DNA from: UBA7332 sp051657165
Lineage (GTDB): Bacteria > Bacteroidota > Bacteroidia > Bacteroidales > UBA7332
DNA: 59,447 nt
NCBI GenBank assembly: GCA_051657165.1
Contig: JBOFKD010000290.1
Location: 1 to 59,447, forward strand
Direction of reading: 5' to 3'
The translations under genes were made by a program, and so were the position numbers. Positions 35,301 to 43,409 of the stretch are shown one piece after another. A model generated the notes under the pieces. That model was not told where the DNA came from, did not search any database, and was given only the letters and a program-made list of their open reading frames with translations. Every line of letters begins with the position of its first letter. Positions within the stretch are counted from its first letter, which is position 1.

Positions 35301-35328
35301 TTTGACATGATATTGCTTTATAAATTTA
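35301..35328 (+). promoter_or_regulatory. Candidate promoter of the AraC regulator
   Basis: TTTG (35301-35304) and TAAATTTA (35321-35328) resemble the -33 and -7 elements, with a slightly short 16-bp spacer. The start codon lies 49 bp further on. Confidence 0.3.
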
Positions 35329-35377
35329 TCCATAAAAGCATATATTCAAGCTATATACTATATATTTTCATTATAAA

Positions 35378-36268
35378 ATGAGTAGTACTAATAAAACATA
35401 TGAGTATTTAATTTACAATGCTCAAGATCTAAAATGGGGGACAATTGTAAATGCTGTTGGCATTGCTAAAGTAGAGCCCAATTTTGTATCTTATCCTCCT
35501 AAGGGACATCCTGAAGAGTATCATTTCAATATTAATAAGGGGCGTTACATAGATAGTTATCAATTACTATATATTTACAAAGGATCTGGAGAACTATACC
35601 TCCGGGAAAATAAGCCTATCCCTATTGAAGAAGGAGATATGATACTCATTAAACCAGGAATATGGCATAGTTATACTCCCAACAAAAATACTGGATGGAC
35701 TGAATACTGGATAGGCTTTAAAGGAGCAAATATTGATAACATATTATTAAATAACTTTTTCGAGAAAAGAACACCTGTATATAAAATAGGATATGACGAA
35801 GAAGTTCTAAATTTATATACTAAAGCTTTAGATGTAGCAAATAGTAAAAAGGCTCATTATCAACAACTATTGGCAGGAATAGTTATAAACCTTCTGGGCC
35901 TAGCAACATACAATGACAAAAACCGCAAATTTGATACAAACAGCGATATAGCTAGAATGAATAAAGCTCGTGTTATAATGCTTGAAAATATTGATAGTAT
36001 TATAACTGGAGAAGATATCGCAAAAATGGTCAATATGAGTTATTCAAAATTCAGAAAATTATTTAAAGAATACACAGAAACATCACCGGCTCAATATATT
36101 CAAGAATTGAAACTCCAAAAAGCACGTAAACTACTATTAACAACAAATTTAACAGTTAAGGAAATTGCATTATCTCTTAATTATACAGATATATCATATT
36201 TCTCTACTATTTTTTCAAAAAAGAATGGAGAATCTCCGAAAAAATTCAGAGAGAAAAATAGAGACTAA
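35378..36268 (+). CDS. AraC-family regulator with cupin sensor domain (putative PUL regulator)
   Basis: The 296-residue protein has an N-terminal AraC-type cupin (about 35-170, with SGELYLRENKPIPIEEGDMILIKPGIWHSY split across strands). A C-terminal double helix-turn-helix (about 195-293) holds MSYSKFRKLFKEYTETSPAQ and the second-helix motif LSLNYTDISYFSTIFSKK. This build matches RhaS/RhaR-type sugar-sensing activators rather than the hybrid two-component systems that control many PULs. Divergent from susC, it is the obvious candidate regulator, probably sensing a released monosaccharide such as rhamnose (inference). It lies inside the repeat-bounded cassette, 30 bp before the right repeat. 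Confidence 0.9.
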   Translation: MSSTNKTYEYLIYNAQDLKWGTIVNAVGIAKVEPNFVSYPPKGHPEEYHFNINKGRYIDSYQLLYIYKGSGELYLRENKPIPIEEGDMILIKPGIWHSYTPNKNTGWTEYWIGFKGANIDNILLNNFFEKRTPVYKIGYDEEVLNLYTKALDVANSKKAHYQQLLAGIVINLLGLATYNDKNRKFDTNSDIARMNKARVIMLENIDSIITGEDIAKMVNMSYSKFRKLFKEYTETSPAQYIQELKLQKARKLLLTTNLTVKEIALSLNYTDISYFSTIFSKKNGESPKKFREKNRD

Positions 36269-36298
36269 AATAGACTATACTAAAAATCTAAATTAAAT

Positions 36299-36447
36299 TC
36301 TGCCAGTTTCCCATCTAAAAAAGGTTTTAATAAGCGTACAGGAGCTATCAGCCGCTCCATTTTCTCAGAACTCAATTCGTCCATAATTCGTCCCAAACCG
36401 GCACTCCGGAAAGCGGATCCCCTACCATTACAAATACTAACTTTCAT
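36299..36447 (-). pseudogene. Orphan 5' fragment of a virE-type gene
   Basis: On the minus strand this starts with the same ATG and reads about 49 codons homologous to the start of the virE-type gene at 15726, and then stops matching abruptly. Of the six differences to the intact copy, those I translated give conservative changes (Thr to Met, Glu to Asp) or a silent one. The fragment therefore looks like a second allele or paralogue rather than a decaying duplicate. No continuation of the gene follows. Confidence 0.85.
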
Positions 36448-36482
36448 GTTGATTTCAAGATTAAAATATTGCTGTAAGATAG
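36299..36482. repeat. 184-bp direct repeat, right copy
   Basis: It matches 15578-15761 in the same orientation at 178 of 184 positions without gaps. It starts 30 bp after the AraC stop codon. The bases on both sides (before 36299 and after 36482) no longer match the left copy, so the repeat ends are sharp. Confidence 0.95.
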
Positions 36483-36577
36483 TAAATTATATCTGCATAA
36501 AACCCGAAATAATAGAAATATCTGATCAAAATCATCCGTTAAAGACGGATAGAGTAAAAGCCCACATATCAAAAAAA

Positions 36578-36617
36578 AAACGGGTAGTCTAAGCGTCTAT
36601 CCTCAGACTACCCGTTT
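36578..36617 (-). terminator. Terminator of the DEAD-box-like helicase gene
   Basis: Arms AAACGGGTAGTCT (36578-36590) and AGACTACCCGTTT (36605-36617) pair perfectly around a 14-nt loop, preceded on the plus strand by an A10 run that gives the T-tract on the minus strand. It lies just downstream of the helicase stop codon. Confidence 0.93.
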
Positions 36618-36631
36618 ATATAACGGCACTT

Positions 36632-37780
36632 CTATTCTTCCTTTTTACGTGGAGCGTAAGAGAACGGATGCGTTTCTATAATTTGGATTGTATTCTTACC
36701 TACCAGTTTGCGGATAGGTTTCAGAAAGCGCAATTCGGCATTGGAGCACAAAGAGATTGCTTTTCCGCTTTTCCCGGCACGTCCGGTACGCCCGATACGA
36801 TGTATGTAGGTTTCCGGCTCATTCGGCAAATCGAAATTAAAGACATACTCCAGATCGGGAATGTCTATTCCGCGTGCAGCCAGATCAGTGGCAATCAGTA
36901 AATCTGTTTCTCCTTCCGCAAAGTTCTGATAAGCTTTACGGCGTTCATCCTGCTCTTTATCTCCATGAAGAGTAGAGGCTGTGAATCCTGCCTTCGTAAG
37001 AGAAAGTGCCAGTTTTTCAGCATCCTGTCTGGTTCTCACAAAAATCAGAGCTGTTTTTACCTGATATTCCTTCAAAAGATGAATCAGAAGATTCAGTTTA
37101 TTCGGCTTATCCACATAATAGGCATCCTGACTGATAAGAGACAGATCATGCTTTTCAGCAATCATATTAACTGTGGCCGGACGATAGAGAATTTCTTTAG
37201 CCAGCTTAATTGTTTCAGTACGGAGAGTAGCCGTAAACAAAGCTGTGTGCCGTTTACGGGGCAGTCCTTTAGCGATCTTACGGATCGTTCCGATAAAGCC
37301 CATATCTAGCATCAGATCTCCCTCGTCAATAATCAGCCACTGAAGTCTGCGGAAATCAATTGAATGATTCGTCTGTAAATGACTCATCCTTCCGGGTGTT
37401 GCAACCAGAATGTCCACTCCCCGCTCAATCTGATCGGTTTGCGCATCAAAAGAGTCTCCTCCGATGATTACGGCACAATTAATCCGGGTATGAGAATACA
37501 TACTATCTATTTCCTTTCCGATCTGAATAGCCAGTTCCCTGGTAGGAGTCAGAATCAGTGCTTTAATTCCATATCCGGTCGGTGCTTCCATCAATGACTG
37601 AAGCAGAGGCAAGAGAAAAGCAATGGTTTTCCCCGTACCTGTCTGTGCACAGGCAAGTACATCTTTTCCTTTCAGCAGCAAAGGTATTGCTTCTTCCTGA
37701 ACAGGTGTCGTTTCAGTATATCCTTTACTTTTTATAGCATTCAGTAAAGGTTCTGAGAATTTAAATGAATCAAATGTCAT
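36632..37780 (-). CDS. DEAD-box-type RNA helicase with DEGD variant motif II
   Basis: The 382-residue protein is a superfamily 2 helicase of the RhlE/DeaD type with both RecA-like domains and almost no C-terminal extension. Motifs: Q motif region (FSEPLLNAIKSKGYTETTPVQ), I AQTGTGKT, Ia PTRELA, Ib TPGR, II DEGD (152-155) instead of DEAD, III TAT (183-185) instead of SAT, V DLAARGIDIP, VI HRIGRTGRAG. Catalytic Asp152 and Glu153 are retained, so ATPase activity is plausible. The role is probably RNA remodelling in ribosome assembly or decay. The Smr gene ends 16 bp upstream, suggesting an operon. Confidence 0.92.
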   Translation of the reverse strand: MTFDSFKFSEPLLNAIKSKGYTETTPVQEEAIPLLLKGKDVLACAQTGTGKTIAFLLPLLQSLMEAPTGYGIKALILTPTRELAIQIGKEIDSMYSHTRINCAVIIGGDSFDAQTDQIERGVDILVATPGRMSHLQTNHSIDFRRLQWLIIDEGDLMLDMGFIGTIRKIAKGLPRKRHTALFTATLRTETIKLAKEILYRPATVNMIAEKHDLSLISQDAYYVDKPNKLNLLIHLLKEYQVKTALIFVRTRQDAEKLALSLTKAGFTASTLHGDKEQDERRKAYQNFAEGETDLLIATDLAARGIDIPDLEYVFNFDLPNEPETYIHRIGRTGRAGKSGKAISLCSNAELRFLKPIRKLVGKNTIQIIETHPFSYAPRKKEE

Positions 37781-37796
37781 GCTGTAAAGATAAGAA

Positions 37797-38864
37797 TTAC
37801 TTTACAATAACCATAGTTGCACCAAAACCGTATTCGCGGAAAGAGGCATCCTGCCACACACAGTTTTTATATTTACGTTTCAGTTCATCCAGGATAGATT
37901 TGCGTAATACGCCCTCTCCTTTTCCATGAATAAATACGATTTTCTGACCTACAGTTTTAGAATAAGCCTGCATTACTTTGTTGAATTCTTCCATCTGCAC
38001 CTGAAGAATAGCCGCATTATCCATTCCGGCAGTTGTATCAATCAGCTCTTCGATATGAAGATCAATTTCCAACAGATCAGACTGTTTCATTGTTTTCTTA
38101 ACAATAGGCTGTTTAGCCGGACGGTCTTCACGTAACTTCTCGTTCATAGCACGTTCGATTTCAACAGCTGAAACCTGGAATATCTTTTCAGGAATATCTT
38201 TACGAACAATCGGATAAAGCAGAGACGGCTCATCGAAATATTCGTTTTCCTTAAAGCTATGCAGCTTGTAGAATTTAACAGGATCAATACGATGTTCTAC
38301 AGAAAGAGGATTCTTTATATCGAATGCTTTTCCTGATTTAAACGCAATAGTTTGTACGCAAACACGCATCAGGTCATTAAGCTGAGTCTTAGAGAACTCT
38401 TCCATAAACATTTTTGTATTCGGTTCTATAATACCCGAATAACGAGCAACCCACTGGTCGTCTTTTCTGGAAAGATAACTGATAAATAAGAAGTAATTTG
38501 AGTCATTTATCAGATAACAATCATAGTCACACGTCTGAAGAGTCTTCACATCCTGAGGCACATATGCCAGATAGACAGTCAGCTGTTCACCTTCTTTTGT
38601 TTCTACGATTTCACCAACATTTGCCAGTTCTTCCTCTACCTTATCACTAATTGTGGGAGTTGCAACGGTCATAGATCCTGCTGTGTTATATACACTCGGC
38701 TCTTTCGCTTTTACTGTTTCAACAACCACACACTCTTTGATCAATACAGGTATATCAAATCCGTCCTCATCCTGAACGGATATCATTTCTTTACTAAGTA
38801 TTTTACTAACAATCCCTCCGCCCACGGCATTCAGGAATCGCACTTTATCTCCGACCTTTACCAT
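37797..38864 (-). CDS. DUF2027/Smr-domain protein
   Basis: The 355-residue protein has an SH3-like N-terminal segment (VGDKVRFLNAVGGGIVSKI), a Bacteroidetes-type DUF2027 middle region (about 90-265), and a C-terminal Smr domain (about 270-355) with DLHIEELID and the loop FIHGKGEGVLR. Smr domains act as nucleases on DNA or RNA, in recent work often in ribosome rescue. The function of the DUF2027 type is not established. It lies between mnmD (11-bp gap) and the helicase gene (16 bp) on the same strand, so the three are probably co-transcribed. Confidence 0.9.
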   Translation of the reverse strand: MVKVGDKVRFLNAVGGGIVSKILSKEMISVQDEDGFDIPVLIKECVVVETVKAKEPSVYNTAGSMTVATPTISDKVEEELANVGEIVETKEGEQLTVYLAYVPQDVKTLQTCDYDCYLINDSNYFLFISYLSRKDDQWVARYSGIIEPNTKMFMEEFSKTQLNDLMRVCVQTIAFKSGKAFDIKNPLSVEHRIDPVKFYKLHSFKENEYFDEPSLLYPIVRKDIPEKIFQVSAVEIERAMNEKLREDRPAKQPIVKKTMKQSDLLEIDLHIEELIDTTAGMDNAAILQVQMEEFNKVMQAYSKTVGQKIVFIHGKGEGVLRKSILDELKRKYKNCVWQDASFREYGFGATMVIVK

Positions 38865-38875
38865 AATACTTTCAT

Positions 38876-39571
38876 TTAATCGTTTAACAATTTTGTACCA
38901 CGCAACATCTCTCGTTTGCCCGGAGGTCCGGGTAAGCGTTCGACTTTAAATCCCGATGCTATCAATGCTCTTCTTACAACTCCTTTTGCACAATAGGTCG
39001 TAAGAATTCCACCTTCTTCTGTTGCATTACTTACAGAATCAAAGAGAGTAGAAGTCCACATTTCAGGCTGCTTATCGGGAGCAAATGCATCAAAATAAAT
39101 CAGATTATAGTTAGCGTTAAATCTATAGTCTGTAAAATCCACATGGAGTTTACGTATGAAAAAACGGGGAGTAATTTCTACAAACTCACCTTCTTCTTTT
39201 AACCATTCCGCACCCAGAATACGGTGATACATATCTGTTTTAGCGGAATCGAGTCCAAGAACAGACGGATAATTCAGATGATTTGTAATTTCCTCCGATA
39301 AAGGATACAATTCTAAGGTTGTATAATAAACCATCTTATCACTTTTATCAGCCTCTAAGGCAGTAAGCAAAGCATTCAGGCCTGTGCCAAATCCAATTTC
39401 AAGCACATGAACAGTATCTTTTGCGAGAGCTTTAAATCCCGTTTCGATAAATACATGCGTGGATTCCTGAATAGCACCGTGAAAGCTGTGGTAATGCTCA
39501 TCCATACCCGGTATATAAAGCGTATGACTTCCGTCTTCTGTTATAATCGGTTTTATGATCCTATCAGTCAT
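38876..39571 (-). CDS. mnmD: tRNA 5-(aminomethyl)-2-thiouridine methyltransferase
   Basis: The 231-residue protein carries the Rossmann SAM-binding motif HVLEIGFGTGLNA (about 52-64), a catalytic-region Asp in YFDAFAPDKQPEMW, and the C-terminal RLPGPPGKREMLRGT. It corresponds to the methyltransferase half of MnmC without the FAD-dependent oxidoreductase domain. It would complete mnm5s2U at the wobble position of some tRNAs. Stand-alone MnmD implies that the aminomethyl intermediate comes from MnmEG directly or from a separate enzyme. It is the first gene of the mnmD-Smr-helicase run. Confidence 0.9.
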   Translation of the reverse strand: MTDRIIKPIITEDGSHTLYIPGMDEHYHSFHGAIQESTHVFIETGFKALAKDTVHVLEIGFGTGLNALLTALEADKSDKMVYYTTLELYPLSEEITNHLNYPSVLGLDSAKTDMYHRILGAEWLKEEGEFVEITPRFFIRKLHVDFTDYRFNANYNLIYFDAFAPDKQPEMWTSTLFDSVSNATEEGGILTTYCAKGVVRRALIASGFKVERLPGPPGKREMLRGTKLLND

Positions 39572-39744
39572 ATTTTATTCTACTAGCAGTTTCCTGCAAA
39601 TGTAGCATATACATCAAGAAAAAGCACTATTTTTGCAGTTGAATATTCATTCGGAAGACAGACAGATACTTTTCGATTTGCTTACAGATCAAACTTGTCC
39701 AAACGGGTATATGTATCGTATCTGGCTTAACTATAAAATCAAAA

Positions 39745-40722
39745 ATGAAAATCAGAAATATAGACTTAGGAAAATATCCTGCATTGCTTGCTCCGATGGA
39801 GGACGTAACTGATCAATCATTCCGCTTAATGTGTAAACGATTCGGAGCCGATATGGTTTATACCGAATTTGTGTCAAGCGATGCTTTGATTCGCTCGGTA
39901 AAAAAAACAGAGCAGAAACTGACAATCAGTGATGAAGAGCGTCCTGTGGTTATTCAGATCTACGGAAATGACACGGAGGCTATGACTGAAGCGGCTAAAA
40001 TAGTAGAACAGGCAAATCCGGATATTATTGACCTGAACTTTGGTTGCCCGGTGAAACGGGTAGCAGGAAGAGGAGCCGGAGCAGGTATGTTACGCGACAC
40101 ACCTAAAATGCTTGAGATTATCAGTGAGGTTGTAAAAGCAGTAAATATTCCGGTAACTGTTAAAACCAGACTAGGATGGGATCATGACTCAAAGATCATT
40201 GTGGATCTTGCCGAAAAGATTCAGGATTGCGGTGCAGAAGCACTGGCCATACACGGGAGAACCCGCAGTCAGATGTATACAGGTGAGGCGGACTGGACTC
40301 TTATCGGAGAAGTAAAGAACAATCCGAGAATGCATATTCCGATTATCGGGAACGGGGATATAACTACACCTCAGAGAGCAAAAGAGTGCTTTGATAAATA
40401 CGGAGTAGATGCCATCATGATCGGACGTGCTACAATCGGACGCCCATGGATTTTCAAAGAAATCAAACATTATCTGGAAACCGGAGAAGAGATGACTCCT
40501 TTATCTTTTGATGAAAAAATGGATGTACTCAAACAGCAGGTGCTTCAGAGTGTGGAGAGACTGGATGAATACAGAGGAATCCTGCATATCAGAAGACATA
40601 TTGCAGCAACGCCTTTGTTTAAAGGTATTCCGAATTTCAGAGATACACGTATAGCTATGCTGCGTGCAAATACGGTGGAAGAATTATTTGAGATTTTCAG
40701 CACAATTCACGCTGGAGAATAG
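39745..40722 (+). CDS. dusB: tRNA-dihydrouridine synthase, DusB-like
   Basis: The 325-residue FMN enzyme has a TIM barrel start (PALLAPMEDVTDQSFR), catalytic Cys101 in LNFGCPVKRVAGRGAGAGM, FMN-phosphate binding GNGDI and MIGRATIGRPW, and a C-terminal helical tRNA-recognition domain (HIRRHIAATPLFKG). It reduces specific uridines in tRNA D-loops. DusB is the usual bacteroidal member. It is monocistronic with its own terminator and is divergent from mnmD, another tRNA-modification gene. Confidence 0.93.
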   Translation: MKIRNIDLGKYPALLAPMEDVTDQSFRLMCKRFGADMVYTEFVSSDALIRSVKKTEQKLTISDEERPVVIQIYGNDTEAMTEAAKIVEQANPDIIDLNFGCPVKRVAGRGAGAGMLRDTPKMLEIISEVVKAVNIPVTVKTRLGWDHDSKIIVDLAEKIQDCGAEALAIHGRTRSQMYTGEADWTLIGEVKNNPRMHIPIIGNGDITTPQRAKECFDKYGVDAIMIGRATIGRPWIFKEIKHYLETGEEMTPLSFDEKMDVLKQQVLQSVERLDEYRGILHIRRHIAATPLFKGIPNFRDTRIAMLRANTVEELFEIFSTIHAGE

Positions 40723-40763
40723 AAGATATTATTTAATCGGAAAGAGCTATTATTCCGATTAAT

Positions 40764-40816
40764 CATACAAAAGCGGTTCAGGATTCTTATCGAATTTCTG
40801 AACCGCTTTTTGTATG
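40764..40816 (+). terminator. Terminator after dusB
   Basis: A long stem pairs CATACAAAAGCGGTTCAG (40764-40781) with CTGAACCGCTTTTTGTATG (40798-40816), with one bulged T and a T-run inside the 3' arm. Confidence 0.9.
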
Positions 40817-40993
40817 TATAAAAAAACTATTTCTCCGATAAAGAATAAGGCCCTGTTATGCATTGTAACTAAAATGAAATTTCTAATTTTGACCATTCGT
40901 ACATTATATTATCGTGATAGATAGGACTGCGGAATAATCTTACGCAAATTATCTGATCCCGGATTTCTTTAAAAACTTTATTTTAAATAAATC

Positions 40994-41863
40994 ATGAAAG
41001 TAGCTATAACGGGGGCTAGCGGATTTATCGGCTCATACCTCACTAAATATCTTCATTCATTGTCTATCGAAACAATTCCGCTCACGCGTAAAATGTTTAA
41101 ACCAAGTATGGAGAATGAATTACTATCAGCATTAGAAAGCGCAGATGCAATAGTCAATCTTGCCGGTTCAACCATCGCCCGACGCTGGACTCCATGGGCT
41201 AAAGATGAAATCATGGAAAGCCGGATCGGTCCGACCCGTATTCTGGTACATGCGATAAACCGTCTGACAAAGAAACCCCGCCTGTTTATTACAACGTCTG
41301 CTGTAGGAATTTATCCGAGTGATTATAATATCTACCGGGAAAAAGATAAAGCAGTAGGAGAAACTTTTCTTTCTAAGGTTTGTGTAAAATGGGAAGATGA
41401 GGTCAAAGATCTGGATCCGGAAGTAAGACTTGTTATCATGAGACTGGGATTGGTATGGGACCGGAAAGAGGGCAGTCTTCCTAAAATGATCTTTCCTTTC
41501 AGGATATTTCTGGGTGGAATGATCGGTAACGGATATCAGCCTTTATCATGGGTACATATAGAAGATGTGGTCCGGGCTATCCATTTTTTTATGGAGAATG
41601 AAGAGACAAAAGGAATTTATAATCTTACATCGCCCGATGTCATAAATAATCGTTCTTTTACACAGATTGTTGCAAAACTGCTGATCCGCCCAACCTGGCT
41701 GAACATACCGCCTATCCTCTTACGCATACTATTCGGGGGCGCTGCCTCTCTATTTGTAAAAGGACAGGCTGCATTTCCGGAAAGATTACTGAATGCGGGC
41801 TACCATTTTAAACATGAAAATGCAGAAGAAACACTTACAGATATCATCAGGAATAAGAATTAA
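40994..41863 (+). CDS. TIGR01777-family NAD(P)-dependent epimerase/dehydratase
   Basis: The 289-residue protein is an extended-SDR with the N-terminal dinucleotide-binding ITGASGFIGSYL. The family-specific VNLAGSTIARRWTPWAKDEI region, TTSAVGIYPSD at the catalytic Tyr position, and SWVHIEDVVRAIHF follow. This is the YfcH/TIGR01777 group, which has no agreed physiological substrate. The C-terminal RPTWLNIPPILLRILFGG is hydrophobic but short. It is monocistronic, with an imperfect hairpin terminator after it. Confidence 0.9.
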   Translation: MKVAITGASGFIGSYLTKYLHSLSIETIPLTRKMFKPSMENELLSALESADAIVNLAGSTIARRWTPWAKDEIMESRIGPTRILVHAINRLTKKPRLFITTSAVGIYPSDYNIYREKDKAVGETFLSKVCVKWEDEVKDLDPEVRLVIMRLGLVWDRKEGSLPKMIFPFRIFLGGMIGNGYQPLSWVHIEDVVRAIHFFMENEETKGIYNLTSPDVINNRSFTQIVAKLLIRPTWLNIPPILLRILFGGAASLFVKGQAAFPERLLNAGYHFKHENAEETLTDIIRNKN

Positions 41864-41866
41864 AAT

Positions 41867-41903
41867 AAGAGAAGCACTTCCATACCGGAGGTGCTTTTCT
41901 CTT
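41867..41903 (+). terminator. Imperfect hairpin terminator after the epimerase gene
   Basis: AAGAGAAGCACTTCC pairs with GGAGGTGCTTTTCTCTT with small bulges, and a T-rich end follows on the plus strand. Confidence 0.75.
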
Positions 41904-42069
41904 TTCAGCATACACAGGAAGCTCCATTTTTAAGTCTTGCAGGAAAAAAAGCCTGAATATTCTCCCAGAAATCTCAAATAATAAATACTTTTGCGCTCAA
42001 ATTTTAAAAATGTGGATAGTGATATTCATAAAACTTGTACCACAACACACTAATGTAACTTGAAACCTT

Positions 42070-42843
42070 ATGCCCGAACAAAAGAAAATTTACGAAGTAT
42101 CTGACTTACTTCTTGATTATGCTATTAGTTTGATGGGGGCCGGATCTCACACTGCGAGAGTTGTAAGAAACCTCGTACGCGTAGCCGATTCACTCGGATA
42201 CGACATTGATCTGACCATGTTCCAGAAAAATGTAACAATGATGGTTAAAGACAGAGAGACACTGGAAACTGTCACAGCTGTCAGACGCATTAAGCCAATG
42301 GCTCTAAACTTCAACATTATTTCTCAACTCAGTTCTTTAAGCTGGACAGCCTATGATGAGCACCTGAATCTTTATGATATTCAAAAGAAGTATCATGAGA
42401 TTATGCATTCTGCGAGATTATCCAGATGGACTGTTCTGTTTCTTGTTGCTTGTGCGAATGCATCATTCTGTCGTTTGTTCGGAGGTGATGCTATAGCTAT
42501 GGGACTTGTATTTATTGCAACATTAATTGGTTTTTTCGTACGCCAGGAAATGATGAACAGACATCTGAACCACTTCGTCGTGTTTATAACATCAGCCTTC
42601 GTAGCATCAATTACAGCAGGAATGGGTGTGGTATATCAGTTAGGCAGTACAGCTGACGTAGCTCTGGCTACAAGCGTACTATTTCTGATACCGGGTGTTC
42701 CACTGATTAATTCAATCATGGATATACTGGAAGGGTATGTACTTGCAGGTATGTCAAGGATGATTAATGCCACGATATTGATTATATGTATTTCCATTGG
42801 ATTTTTTATGACGCTATTAACCCTTGGTATTGAAAAGTTATGA
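42070..42843 (+). CDS. Threonine/serine exporter family protein, N-terminal component (ThrE-like)
   Basis: The 257-residue protein belongs to the DUF1212/PF06738 family, which corresponds to the N-terminal half of Corynebacterium ThrE. The soluble start (LLLDYAISLMGAGSHTARVVRN) is followed by about five membrane helices (from 120 onward) with FLIPGVPLINSIMDI. It is expected to work with the next gene as a two-protein exporter of threonine/serine. The ATGA overlap shows translational coupling. Confidence 0.9.
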   Translation: MPEQKKIYEVSDLLLDYAISLMGAGSHTARVVRNLVRVADSLGYDIDLTMFQKNVTMMVKDRETLETVTAVRRIKPMALNFNIISQLSSLSWTAYDEHLNLYDIQKKYHEIMHSARLSRWTVLFLVACANASFCRLFGGDAIAMGLVFIATLIGFFVRQEMMNRHLNHFVVFITSAFVASITAGMGVVYQLGSTADVALATSVLFLIPGVPLINSIMDILEGYVLAGMSRMINATILIICISIGFFMTLLTLGIEKL

Positions 42844-43349
42844 ACACAGAATTTATCTTTGCCCTTATATCAGACGGCTTCTTTGCTGCAATAGCCGCTA
42901 TCGGATTTGCTGTAATCTCAAATCCTCCTAAAAAAGCAGTAGTCGCTTCCGCTTTTCTGGCAGCTGCAGGTCATGCTTTCAGATATTATCTGTTGCACCG
43001 CACATCTCTGGATATTGCCACAGCTACATTTCTGGCAGCCACACTGATCGGCATCCTGAGCTTTGCCTGCGCAAAAGCAATTCATTGTCCGAATGAGGTC
43101 TTCACTTTCCCGTCATTGCTTCCTATGATCCCGGGAATGTATGCATACAAGATGTTTTTATCTCTGACTAAGTTTATACGCTGTGATGATCCACAGGCTT
43201 ATCCGGGACTATTAGTTGATATTTTCAGAAACGGATGGACAGCAATCTTTATTCTCATTGCCCTGGTCGTGGGTGTATCATTGCCGGTATTACTGTTTCA
43301 CAAACAGTCTTTCGCAATGACCCGAATATTAAAACCCATACACAAGTAA
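42840..43349 (+). CDS. Threonine/serine exporter family protein, C-terminal component (ThrE_2)
   Basis: The 169-residue protein is almost wholly hydrophobic, with about five membrane helices, and contains PSLLPMIPGMYAYKMFLSL typical of PF12821 (ThrE_2/DUF3815). It supplies the membrane half that in ThrE is fused to the preceding domain. The 4-bp overlap with the upstream gene supports a 1:1 partnership. A strong terminator follows and is shared with the convergent SPFH gene. Confidence 0.9.
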   Translation: MNTEFIFALISDGFFAAIAAIGFAVISNPPKKAVVASAFLAAAGHAFRYYLLHRTSLDIATATFLAATLIGILSFACAKAIHCPNEVFTFPSLLPMIPGMYAYKMFLSLTKFIRCDDPQAYPGLLVDIFRNGWTAIFILIALVVGVSLPVLLFHKQSFAMTRILKPIHK

Positions 43350-43360
43350 GAATACATAAT

Positions 43361-43405
43361 AAAAAAAGAGGTCGGCTTCCTTTATCGAAGCCAACCTCTT
43401 TTTTT
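43361..43405. terminator. Bidirectional terminator between exporter and SPFH genes
   Basis: Nineteen-base arms (43361-43379 and 43387-43405) form a stem with GAGGT/ACCTC-type core, one mismatch, a 7-nt loop and A7/T7 outer ends. It suits termination on both strands. Confidence 0.92.
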
Positions 43406-43409
43406 ATTA

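Noticed and set aside
15762..36298. Insertion sequence, integrase or tRNA attachment site as the cause of PUL insertion
   Set aside because: No transposase or recombinase gene, no terminal inverted repeats and no tRNA fragment were found at either boundary. Only the 184-bp direct repeats are present.
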